From: Datisca glomerata
Lineage: Eukaryota; Streptophyta; Magnoliopsida; Cucurbitales; Datiscaceae
Reading direction: 5' to 3'
Length of the DNA: 64,000 nt
NCBI GenBank assembly: GCA_003255025.1
Contig: QANY01008723.1
Span: forward strand, 62,001-126,000
Under the pieces are notes generated by a model. That model was given only the letters and a program-made list of their open reading frames with translations. It was not told the DNA's origin and made no database searches. A program made the translations under genes and the position numbers. Shown here piece by piece: positions 1 through 11,407 of the stretch (position 1 is the first letter of the stretch; each line of letters opens with the position of its first letter).

Positions 1-229
1 TTTGTTTTCTGGTTTTTCTCCGGTTTAATGACAGTTTCAGTTATTAAAAAAACAAAGTTACCAAAGAGACCTGCCATACCTGTCACATACGAGCAACACT
101 TCTTCGCGCCACTTCTCTCCTCCACTCCATCGATGATTCAATCGCCTATTTAAACCCTTCAATCCAAAATCTTTGACCAATTTCCATTCAATATTTATTC
201 ACAGCGTAAGTATCCAATGCGAAAATCTA
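1..229 (+). promoter_or_regulatory. Promoter and 5'UTR region of the DNA ligase 6 gene
   Basis: This stretch lies directly upstream of the ligase ATG. I see no clear TATA box close to the gene. A pyrimidine-rich tract with several CTTC/CTCC repeats (about 105-130) fits a plant 5'UTR. An in-frame TTG-initiated extension to position 173 exists, but the first ATG in frame is at 230 and the protein from there begins Met-Ala-Ser, as expected for a plant LIG6. The transcription start is not visible. Confidence 0.4.
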
Positions 230-3200
230 ATGGCTTCCGAATCTTCCACCCTTCAAACCCTAACGTTTGATTCATCACACCTCTTCATCACAGCTCTAAA
301 ATCGTTTTCCCTCCAATCCCCACAACCTCTTCCTCTACCATCACTCCCACTTTCTCCGTCTCCCCTCCCCTCTGATTTCCCTCAATCTAAGCTAATCCCC
401 AAAACCCGTTTTGCTGTCGATGCCTTCCGTCATGCCGGTGATTTCACAGTTTCGTACTTCCTTTCTCACTTTCATTCCGACCACTACGGTGGCCTCCACC
501 CCAATTGGTCTAAAGGTATTATCTTCTGTTCCGATACCACTGCTCGGCTTCTTGTTGAAGTCCTCAAGGTATCTTCATTGTTTGTTGTCCCGCTGCCGCT
601 TCGTGTGCCCATTAGAATTGATGGTTGTGAGGTGATACTCATTGATGCGAATCATTGTCCCGGTGCTGTGCAATTTTTGTTTAAGATTCCCAGTAGTGGT
701 GGAAAATTAGAAAGGTATGTTCACACAGGTGATTTTCGGTTTTGTGATTCTATGATATTAGATCCTATTATGAGGGAGTTTGTTGGCTCGGATGCAATTT
801 TCTTGGACACCACTTACTGTAACCCGAAGTTCGTTTTTCCTACGCAAGAAGAGTCTATCTCGTATATTGTTAATGCCATTGAAAAAATTGGTTGTGCAAA
901 TGAAGGTTCAGCTAGAAATGTCCTCTTTCTTGTTGCTACTTATGTTATTGGAAAAGAAAAAATTTTGCTCGAAGTTGCAGGCAAATGTAACCGCAAGATA
1001 CATGTAAATGATAGAAAAATGTCAGTTTTGCGTGTTTTGGGGCATGTAGAGACCGGAGTTTTTACTGCGGATGAAAATGAAAGTGATGTTCATGTTGTTG
1101 GCTGGAACGTGCTGGGTGAGACTTGGCCATATTTTAGGCCTAATTTTGTGAAAATGCAAGATATCATGGTGGAAAAAGGGTACAATAGGGTCGTGGGATT
1201 TGTTCCAACCGGATGGACTTGTGAGGTAAAAAACAAGTTTTCGGTAAGGTCCAAGGATTCCTTCGAGATCCATCTCGTACCATACAGTGAACATTCAAAC
1301 TATAATGAACTCAGGGAATATGTGAAGTTTTTTAGACCAAAGTGTGTTGTTCCTACCGGTTTGGATGTTGAAAAACTTGACAGTAAACATGCTAATAAAA
1401 TCATAAAGCATTTCGGTGATTTAGTTGATGAAATGGCGAACAAGCAAGAATTCTTGAAGAGTTTTTTTCGTGGTTCTCGTGAAATGAGGGATGTAGATAA
1501 AAAAAATGTGAGCAAGGCCTTCGAGGGGTTAAATCAGGAAAAAGGAGAAATTTCAACCGTGATGGAATCCACTGAAACGACATATTTGTCTTATAGTACA
1601 GAATCATCTTCATTTCAAGAAGTTGGTCCACAAGAACTGTCTTTGCTGAATGACGAGGAAGTAGAGAAAGCTGTCAAGGAACTTCGGGAATGTTTACCTG
1701 CCTGGGTTACTCAGGAACAGATGCTTGATCTGATTCGCATCTCTGGTAGGAATACCGTGGAAGCAGTTTCAAATTTCTATGAACGTGAAACTGAGTTTCA
1801 TGAACGAGTATTTTCTTGTACTGCTTGTGTTTCTACGTCCCAGACCAGCTCACTTGATGATCCCGCATCACTTTCCAAAACAAATTCAACAAAGAGAAGT
1901 CAGTACGTAATTCTTGACACAGCTTTGGGTCATGACGCTAAGTCATCTCGTCTAAGGCGGTCAACTCAAAGCAGCTTTTCTCCTGGAAAAAGGAAGAAAG
2001 AGGTTCAGAATAAGACAAATAAGAAAACAAAGATGAAATCAAATTTTCATTTGGGTGGGCCAAAGCAGTCTTCAATAACTAGGTTTTTCAGTAAAGCTTT
2101 GCCCGATAGTTCTCAAGGTGAGAAGATGGAGTCCACATCTCAGCAGAGTCCAAATGAGCAAAATGAACCCGGCAATACTACAAAATATGCAGAGGAGATA
2201 GATCAGTTTACTAAGATAATAAACAGTGGTGAATCATCAAGAACCGTGGCTGTGACCTTATTAGAGAAGACTAAAGGAGATCTTAATATGGCATTGAATC
2301 TATATTATGCTAATCCTAAGGACAGGCTTGGTGAGAATGGAATTTTCAGTTGCGAATCATCTCAAACTCAAGGTGGAATTAACGAAGACATTTCTAACAA
2401 AGAGAAACCTGTATCTGAAAAGTTGGAAGATATAGCTAATTTATATATTCCAGGAAAGTTAAAGCATAATGTTGATGTAACTTTTGTATCTCTACCATCA
2501 GAAAAGTATGATCCTGTTGAGTATGGTTTGTATCTGTTCTTTTAAATTTTGATGAATGCTACATGGTAATCTTGCTCAATATGAATTTGCATGTGCAGCA
2601 TGCTGGAAGAATGGAGAGCCTGCTCCATATATACATCTTGCACGGACTTTTAATCTACTTGAGGATGAAAAGGGAAAGATAAAGGCTACTTCTATGCTTT
2701 GCAACATGTTCAGAAGGTCTTGGTGCTTCGGATTCGTCTTTTCACTTTTGTTTCCGGCAGTTACCTGATGTTACGTTTCTTTTTTTATTTTTTTAAAGAA
2801 ATTAGAATGTTGATTTTTTTTGTATATTCCTTATTCCACAGTTTACTGGCCTTGTCCCCTGAGGACGTGTTACCTGCGGTATATCTGTGCACTAACAAAA
2901 TTGCTGCTGACCATGAAAATATGGTTATCTTTCTTTCACTCTTAACCGATGAGTTTTATACTTTTATACTGAAGTTATGATGAAAGCTTTGTGATTTCTG
3001 TTTGGACCAAATTAGACGTTGTTTATGGGTTGGTTTTATCAAATATGCTCTTTTTGCTTTATACCTTGTCATCATCACTCTTATGCAATGCCCAGTATGA
3101 TTTAACCCTTTCTTATTTTGTTTTGGGCTGAGTTTTACCTTGATAGTCAACCGCTGAACACCTGTTTCTATTCTCGGCAAGTTGTAATGTGAAAAAGGTG

Positions 3201-6200
3201 GTCATAAGCATCTCACAAAGTCTTACTGTTGTTTCATGTTGCTGTTTTTAAGTACTCGAATGCATCTCTGTGCTAGAAGAGGGAGAAAACTGGTCAAAAT
3301 TTTTATGTTGCAGGAACTAAATATTGGCGGAAGTTTAGTAACAGCTGCAATGGAAGAGGCATGCGGGACGAGCCGGTTGAAAATAACGGAAATGTATAAC
3401 GAATTAGGTGATCTTGGTATGGAAAATTATTCTTGACATTTGTGTCTGACTGTCTGGGATGTCTTTTATATCAGAAGCTATGGGGACGTAAAACCTTTGA
3501 TAATTTTTACCATACTTGAAGGTGATGTTGCTCAGGCATGCCGTCAAACACAAAGACTTCTTGCACCTCCTTCATCTCTTTTAATTAGAGATGTATTTTC
3601 TGCCCTCCAAAAGATCAGGTAAGGTTACTCCGCCTTGACTTTTTGGCTATGATACAGTTTTGATGGACTTAAGGATGTGGAACAGTTGCTCAGTGAAAGA
3701 TTAGAGTAGGTGATTTTCTCTCTTTCCTTTCTGAGTCTCTGAATCCAAAGGGTTGGTGGATTTTTTGTCAAAATTAGTGAAGGAGACTTCTTTATCTGGA
3801 AAGTTTTTGTGCTAGTATTTCTGTTTTGTTTTGTTTCAGTTTATTTAACACGTCACTGTTTGGTGCAACTCAATATTAACTGAAGTTTTTGTGAAGCAAG
3901 ACTGCAAAATTCCATTCTTAATAGTATGACAGTGTACAGACAGGTAATGGAAGTACCGTTCGCAAGAAAAGCCTCATCGTGAATCTTATTCGTTCTTGTA
4001 GAGAGAAAGAGACGAAGTTTCTTGTTAGAACTTTGGTAACAACCATTTGTTCCTTCTAAAAAATGTTGCCATTTGGTTTCTCATATGTTATTGGTATGCT
4101 TAAACTCGTTTGTGGTTAATTCTAGCAGTGAAGTTTACTAACAACCATTTGTTTCCTTATAAAAAGAAGTTGCCATTTCGTTCCTCATATGTTATTGGTA
4201 TGCTTAGACTTGTTCTTGATTAATTATAGCAGTGAATTCTACTACTTAATTACAAAATTCAACTTCAAGGTGATAGAAAAACACGTGACTTTCCAATGTT
4301 AACCAGATGTGGTTTTGTTTAACTTACATATGATTTAGAATTGTTAAGGAAACTGACAGGAAATAATAAGCCTTCACTTTCAATAATACTCCTCTTTTCC
4401 TCTCTTTGTTGAAGCCTTCAGCATTAGTTTCACGTTATAATCCAGTGTTTCTGGTCTACAAATCTTTCCTGACTGGAAGAGTTGTGGCTTTATGTTTGTC
4501 AGGCCTTGAGTAGGGATAAAATGTCTGTTTGGTGAAACTGAAGATGCTAGGAGTAATTTCAATCAAGATTGGGATATACCATATATGTTATACTTCAGAT
4601 TCTAGACCAAATCAAACTAAAAAAAGTAGTTTAATGGTTCCTTTGTTTAACCATTGGAGGCTCAAAAGGTTGTGAAGCATGGTTGTTTATCTTTTTTTAT
4701 TTGAAACATTCAGAATGAGTATTTTTTAAATTCAGTTATGATACAGGTGCGGAATTTAAGAATTGGTGCTATGATGAAAACCGTTCTTCCTGCATTGGCC
4801 CAAGCTGTTCTTATGAATTCCTTTCCCAACTTCCACGATGAAGGAACCTTGGAAAATTTGAAGGAGAAGCTTCAGGTTCTACTTATTCAAGGCAGTGATA
4901 GTTCTATTAGTACATATGGTCTTGTTATATCATTGTAACTTTCCCCACTACTTTGATGTTTCCATTCTTCTTCCTTAGAGGTTTCTATGTTGCCCTTCTG
5001 GTTAATCCGATCTCTATTGTTTTTAGTGCCTTTCGCGTGCTGTGGTTGAAGCATATAATGTGCTTCCAAGTTTGGTAAGTGGATGTGTACTTGAAAGAAA
5101 CATCGTTGCTTTCTTATTCCTTGTCTAGCAATTTATGTCCCCATATTCTTTGATCGCATGTCCAACTGCTTACAGAAATTTGTGATTTCCATGAATGCAG
5201 GGCACATTTGTTTGAACTTATATACCGATAAGAAAGAAACAATTTTTTTTTGAAATTTAGATGAACAGCAAGGAAGACATTTTCAATTAGAACAAAAGTT
5301 TAAATGTAAAGCACCTGATTCCATCTTTTCCCCTTGAAAATATTTTTTCTCGAAAGAGATGAAATATTAGTGTCAAAAAGTCTTTACACAATCTTGTAAT
5401 TCTCATAACCCATTGTTGAAACTGTTGAAGCATCCTCACGGGGTTATTAGTGTTGGACAATGAACTAAAAAGAGATTTGTCTTTGTCATGTGTGTTGCTT
5501 CATCATACAATGCTTTTCTTCAATATATAGAAGATGCCAGATTATTTGTCTGCATGATGTTCGAAAATGTAGCAAAGCACAATCTGGAAGTTGTTTGTTT
5601 AGACGGTGACGTAACACAAGATGTAACCATGTGTTATATGGTTTTTGGATGATGCAGGATTTGGTTGTTCCTTCCCTCATGGAGAAAGGCATTGGATTTT
5701 CTTCCTCAACATTGTCAATGGTTCCTGGAATCCCTATTAAACCCATGCTTGCAAAGTATATGTTGTTGAAAAACGTTCATTTTCCCCTTTTTTTCTGTTT
5801 ATAATGCTCTGGCTTATTCTTTTGTTGGATTTCCATGGTAGAATCACTAATGGTGTTCCACAAGCGCTGAAGCTCTTTGAAAATAAAACCTTTACTTGTG
5901 AATATAAGTAAGACCTCTGTTTAAGATGTTCTTTTGCCTCTTTTCTTTTTGGCATGTATTTCCTTAGATTTTTTTACCATCTTCCGAATGCTTGTTAAGA
6001 TGTGTAAGTAATTGTCTTGCGGAAGTTTTTTTGTTTTTGTATTGAACTATGCTATCTGCAGTGGAAAGTATTGAATAAGCAAAGAGAGAGATAACTGTTC
6101 CGATGTTACTTATATTTGTTTACCAACAAAATTTTAGTAGAGTTGGTGATATTATGGGATTACGCATAGTGGTACTAAAGACTTTGTGCTCTAGCCCAAT

Positions 6201-9200
6201 GAAATATTTTCAGTTTTGATGGCATTGTAGTAGATAGTTAATGTTGGACTTGAGCATCCTTGGCTTCTTTTCCTTTTTTATTATTAGAATAACTAAGAAC
6301 GAGGGATTTTGTTTTTTATTAGAGGCGTTTCCAAGTTCACTTAACTTGGTATATTTTCTAGGTGTAAAGATATTGTTGGATAGTTGTTTCCTGTTGGAAA
6401 ATAAGTGGAAGTTTATTGAAAAGTTTCTCAACAAGTTTTCTATGTTGCCTTGCATGTATACTTTCAATTAATGGTTTGTTTTTGTGTAATTCAGATATGA
6501 TGGTCAGCGTGCTCAAATTCACAAATTACTTGATGGAACTGTGCGTGTTTTCTCCCGAAATGGGGATGAAACAACATCAAGGTTTCCAGATCTGATTAAA
6601 ATAATTAAGGAATCATGTAAGCCTACTGCAGCAACTTTCATACTGGATGCAGAGGTGAGAACTGCCATGTCTTCTTTTTAATCATTTGAGTATTGAACTG
6701 TCCTTTTGTTTTTGTTCATTTTCTTCTCTAAGGTCCTTTTTTGTTTCCAGTTTGGTGTTTTCACTCTGATCGATCCAGGGTGGGGTGGAGCTTTTGTTAA
6801 TCATTTCTAGTTTTTGCTCTCTTGTTCAGGTTGTTGGAGTTGAGAGGAAGAATGGTGGTAGGTTCATGTCTTTCCAAGAACTATCTTCACGAGGGAGAGG
6901 GAGCAAAGATTCTTTGATTACAATGGATAACATAAAGGTCAGGCTCTATCATTTTCGAAGGACTGATGCTTAAGGGCATGAAAAGCTTTACTTAGTCCAT
7001 TGATGCATATAGAAATTAGCGTGAGTTTAATAAAGAGATAGAGCTCATAAAGATTATTCTTATCTGCATAATACCGTTTTATCTTGATGTCTTCTACATT
7101 TTTCTCTGCAGGTTGATATCTGTGTGTTTGTCTTTGACATCATGCTTGCTAATGGAGAACAGTAATGATCCAAACTTTTCTTAAATGTGTCGTTTTTTAC
7201 TTCATGCTTGCTAATGGAGATCAGTAAATTTTCTCATATTCATGAAATTTTGTTTCTTAAAAAAATCTTAAACGTTTTGATTTGACTACCATGGACTTGT
7301 TTGGCTTTGGAATGGCTTTGGAAAATGCTAGGCTTTCTCTTTTGTTTTCGGCCTGCACATGATTAAACCTACAACCATATGATCTATGGCAACATCTGCT
7401 AGAACTCTTAACCATGTTAACTTTCTTAAACAGACTCCAAGGCTTCACTCTTCTTGTATTTGGTAGACTAATGTCATTGACATGTAATGAGCTTAATCAA
7501 TCATTTAACTTGACTTGATTTGGAGCTGAACTTATTAATTCAAATCTGTTAAGTTGTAAGCATAAAGTATACATTAAGCACTTCCACAAGTTTCTAGTAA
7601 TTGATTACTAATCTCACAATTGGTGCTCTAATTGGAGCTGGATAGGTTATGTAAAATGCAAACTAAGTGAAATAAGTACTCCATTGCAGATTGTTGGAAT
7701 TGCCCCTCCGCGAAAGACGAAAATGTAACTCCAGATTCATTTAGTTCTTCTTTTGCAGTCTATGTATAAAGATTTACTTCTCTGTCAGAATATTTAATTT
7801 TATCCTCGCTCCGTTGTTTTTAAAAAAATTACAGATTTGAAGGATTTGTTTGATGAGAGGCCAGGTTATTTGGAATGTGCCAAGGAATTCACAGTAAGTT
7901 CTCGAATCTAGATTGCAATGTAATTGATTATTGAATAATCTTCTTATGATGATATTTGTGCTGTTTGCAGGTCGAACAAAATGATGCTTGCTCAAGTAAT
8001 GAAGTAACCATTGCTAAGATAAGCTCTTTCCTTGAAAATGCATTTTGCTCATCATGTGAAGGGATTATGGTCAAGTCCTTAGATGTTGATGCTGGATATT
8101 TTCCATCAAAGCGTTCTGACTCGTGGTTAAAGGTTTATTCTTCTCCTTCTTTTTTGTGAATCACATGGTGCTGGGTTTTGAGAAGATTTTTCTTAACTTC
8201 ACTTCTAGAATATGAAAAATATGGAAGGGTGTTGATTTAAGATGTGTTTGACTGTTTGCTATAGGTAAAACGAGACTACCTTGAAGGAGCAAACGACTCA
8301 CTAGACTTGGTTCCTATTGGTGCTTGGCATGGAAATGGAAGAAAAGCAGGCTGGTAATACATCATGTTTATATTTCCTGCATGTCATTTACAGTTACAAA
8401 ATAATAACACACCGAAGCTGAAAGTATTTTTTTTTCTATTTTTCCTATCAGTATGTGAAAGGTTGAATTGAGCAAAAGATCCTTATTTCCTTCACTTCAT
8501 AATTAAGACACATAATTTCAGTCTGTAACATTAGAAAAGGAAAAGTATGCATCGCGCAATTGTGTTCTCACTTCTCACTGATAAAGATATTAAAAATCCT
8601 CTTGAAAGTTTCTGAACTAATTAATTGGCTACAGAAGCCTGAAGTCGAAAAGAGCTATGTGAAAGATTGAATTGAGCTAAAGATCCTTATTTCCTTCACT
8701 TCATAATTAAGACACGTAATTTCAGTCTGTAACATTAGAAAAGGAAAAGTATGCATTGGGCAATTGTGTTCTCACTTCTCACTGATAAAGATATTAATAA
8801 TCCTCTTGAAAGTTTCTGAACTAATTAATTGGCTACAGAAGCATAAAATCGAGCAAGCACACCAGAAATGTTATGATTATTTAAAAAGTGTTAAAGCTTC
8901 ACTGTTAGAAGATGTTATGATATATCTTCTGTTCTCCAAATGCTACCCATTGAAATCTTTGTTTCCTTCTCTCAGGTACAGTCCATTTCTCATGGCATGC
9001 TATAATCCGGACACCGAGGAATTCCAGAGTGTATGTCGCGTCATGTCAGGATTCTCTGATGCTTTTTACATAAAGGCAAGTTATTTGGTTTCTTATGCTT
9101 TCTAATTTACAAATCGCTTGCAAGTTTCTGATATGTTAGAGACCTAAATGATAAGATTTGGACCTATTTGGTTCATAACTTGTGATCTACTATTTTGAAA

Positions 9201-9815
9201 ACTAATACCAAACATTTTTCACAATTTACAAAAATTAACTTCAGATGCTACTGCCAAACATGTTTTCAAAGATTAAAACTTTTCTGGAAACTTATCTGTT
9301 TTCTTTCTTTTCATTTTGTTTCTGAAGACTCATTTTTAAATCAAATAAGATGAGCCCGTATCTCACAAAGCATGCATAATACGTATATTATATATATAAT
9401 ATACATATTTATATATTTGTTAATTGTGTGAAATATGTTCACTTTTTTATACCAATAAATTTTTAATCAACACAATAAAACTGTAGTCATCGTTGTTGAA
9501 CTGCAGATGAAGGAATACTTTTCTGGGGACAAGATATTGTCCAAAAAGCCACCTTATTACAATACGGCCGAGGTGCCTGATAAGTGGTTTTCTCCACAAG
9601 TTGTTTGGGAAATAAGAGGCGCAGACTTCACTGTCTCCCCCGTTCACCAAGCTGCAGTCGGTCTAGTTCATCCATCACGAGGCATCTCGATTAGATTTCC
9701 CAGATTTATTGGTTCGGTGTCTGATCGAAATCCTGAAGAATGTAGCACAGCTGCAGATATAGCTGAAATGTTTCACTCTCAGACAAGGAAGATGGATATC
9801 AATACTGCACGTTGA
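230..9815 (+). CDS. LIG6: DNA ligase 6: metallo-beta-lactamase/beta-CASP domain fused to ATP-dependent DNA ligase (19 exons)
   Basis: Plant-specific nuclear ATP-dependent DNA ligase with an Artemis/SNM1-like N-terminus; the Arabidopsis homologue is linked to DNA break repair and seed longevity. My exon model: 230-2525, 2599-2716, 2842-2923, 3314-3416, 3522-3618, 3933-4035, 4747-4875, 5027-5074, 5658-5755, 5842-5907, 6495-6654, 6830-6937, 7112-7161, 7690-7724, 7835-7893, 7971-8132, 8265-8353, 8976-9075, 9507-9815. These total 4212 nt, or 1403 aa, close to the roughly 1400 aa of the family. Exon 1 holds the metallo-beta-lactamase/beta-CASP part with HFHSDH at residues 80-85, the metal-binding motif. 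A PIP-box-like QSSITRFF lies at 613-620. The ligase part carries KYDGQR with the adenylated lysine at residue 1047 (codon split by intron 10) and nucleotidyltransferase motif EGIMVK at 1214-1219. Introns are GT-AG except intron 18, which is GC-AG. No disabling change is visible, so the gene looks functional. Confidence 0.93.
4037..4240 (+). repeat. Tandem duplication (about 102 bp) in LIG6 intron 6
   Basis: The sequence starting TAACAACCATTTGTT at 4037 recurs at 4139 with about 102-bp spacing and scattered substitutions. The first copy begins two bases after the exon 6/intron 6 boundary, so the duplication sits directly next to the donor site without disturbing it. The second copy lacks the donor context. 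Confidence 0.8.
8452..8842 (+). repeat. Tandem duplication (204 bp) in LIG6 intron 17
   Basis: The block 8452-8655 is repeated as 8656-8842 at a constant offset of 204 bp with few differences, for example around the shared segments CCTTATTTCCTTCACTTC (8481 and 8685). It lengthens the intron between exons 17 and 18 and contains no coding sequence. Confidence 0.85.
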
Positions 9816-10990
9816 ATTGTGTTTCTTTTAAGTCTCTCTGTATATAAGATGCTTAACTTTTGAATGTAAATATTGTTGGAAAGTATAGTGCAGTTTAAGG
9901 TTGTCATTGTATAGCTTAGAAAAGTTTGACACTTCTGGATTAAGCTCACTATCCGAGAGTGACACTTTTTGGCTTTTAATGTAATCTTACTAGTTGTAAA
10001 GATAGATGTTGTGTATATGTTTTTTTTTTATAACAATATTTGCATTTTTTTTTTTGCAATTTTTGTTGTTCATCTCGTTCAATTGATCTGAGACGAAAAT
10101 TCATGTATTTAAGATGAAAATTCATGTGCATCGCAGGTATGGTTAATGTTAAATTATGTGGATGGGAATTTTTAAATTTTCTTTTATTTATCTTAAGTTG
10201 TAGATATAAATAAGAAATTGCGTATTGGAAGTCGGGAATATACTCATTTGAATTGATAAGGTCATAACTTTTTCCTCTGATTTTTCTCTCCCCTAATTTT
10301 TTTTATCTATTTTTCCCTTGTCGAGAAAGAGGTAAAATAAAGAAAATAATTGTTGGGAAATTTTAATGGTACAATGAGTATTAAAAACATCAGCGGAAAA
10401 TTCGAAAGATGATTAGTGGGTCTATTTTGCCTTATCCTAAAACTTTAGCCTTTACATGGTTGAAAAATGGTTAATGTGTATGTACTTTTGCTCTAAAATT
10501 AATTTATTTTCTTAAATTTTTTTTATTGATCATTCGATTTTTTTCACTAATCATAAAATTCTCTGGCTTTCAAATGACTGTTATATCGGCATATGCTTAC
10601 TTTTTTTTTAATTTTACCTCTTTCTTTAACCTTATAAGCGATCCGTTCTTATATTTTTTTTTATCTAAAATCAGTCACAATTGTATCTCCATCTTCATTG
10701 ATTTGTCAAAATTTTGACAAATTCTCTTTCAGTTTCAGCAGTAGTTTGAGTTTCATCTCCTTAAGGTTCGGTTTCGATTTTCAATCATTTTTATTTTTCT
10801 TCTTCCTTAACAAATTGAGCTATTTTTTAATTGATTTTTTTACCAATTTTTATTTTTATCCTTCATGGATAAAAAATTAATTAGGAAAAATAAAGGAGAA
10901 AAATAAAAATAAAAAACAATCATTTTTATTTTTATTCATGAAGGAAAGGGTAATTTATATTATACTTTTCTTAAAGGAAGACACGATGCG
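9816..10990. other. LIG6 3' end and AT-rich intergenic spacer
   Basis: This follows the ligase stop codon. The first few hundred bases are probably 3'UTR (T-rich, with TGTAAAT-like elements), but no single polyadenylation site is certain. The remainder is low-complexity AT-rich DNA with poly-T and poly-A tracts. I see no gene in it; short open frames here are chance frames in T-rich DNA. Confidence 0.6.
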
Positions 10991-11018
10991 TGTGCATCGT
11001 CCGTGCCTTCCTTTCAAA

Positions 11019-11073
11019 TTCCCGCCCCCACCGAAAACCGACCGTTTGCGTTACCTTTCAAACTCCCGCCAAA
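11019..11073. promoter_or_regulatory. Two E2F-like elements upstream of ASF1
   Basis: TTCCCGCC at 11019-11026 and TCCCGCCAAA at 11064-11073 (TTTGGCGGGA on the minus strand) match the plant E2F consensus WTTSSCSS. They lie about 335-390 bp before the ASF1 ATG. Arabidopsis ASF1 genes are reported E2F targets, so G1/S-phase expression is likely by analogy. Site function here is inferred from sequence only. Confidence 0.65.
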
Positions 11074-11334
11074 TCCAGCAACCGGCTATAGCCGGTAATC
11101 CTGCGTTTTATCCCGGTAGCATTCGACATTTTAAAAAGCTTCTTGGGTAATCCATATGCCTCACCCCCATCAATATTCTCATTTCTTCTTCAGATTCTCC
11201 CCACAGAAGTCCAAAATCCTTAATCCTTCGATTCTTTCTCATTTCCTTTTCCTTTTAGGTTTTTCCTTCGTCGTTTTCTGAACTTTCTTAATTCCTTTTT
11301 GGTTTCTTCGTGAGTTCGATGAAGGTTCTAGAAC

Positions 11335-11346
11335 TTAGGGTTAGGG
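11335..11346 (+). promoter_or_regulatory. Telo-box (two TTAGGG units) in the ASF1 leader
   Basis: TTAGGGTTAGGG lies about 60 bp before the ASF1 start codon, probably in the 5'UTR. Telo-boxes (AAACCCTAA) are common in plant genes expressed in dividing cells and often work together with E2F or other proximal elements. Binding is not shown. Confidence 0.6.
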
Positions 11347-11407
11347 CTTCGAACTATCCGTATCAGAATACCCTTGATAGCTCAGTGTTTTCTTCTGATT
11401 TGAAACA

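Noticed and set aside
173..229. N-terminal extension of LIG6 to position 173
   Set aside because: The extension starts with TTG, not ATG, and the family start (Met-Ala-Ser...) fits the ATG at 230.
10526..10880. Short phenylalanine/serine-rich open frames
   Set aside because: They come from T-rich low-complexity DNA and have no recognisable domain or gene context.
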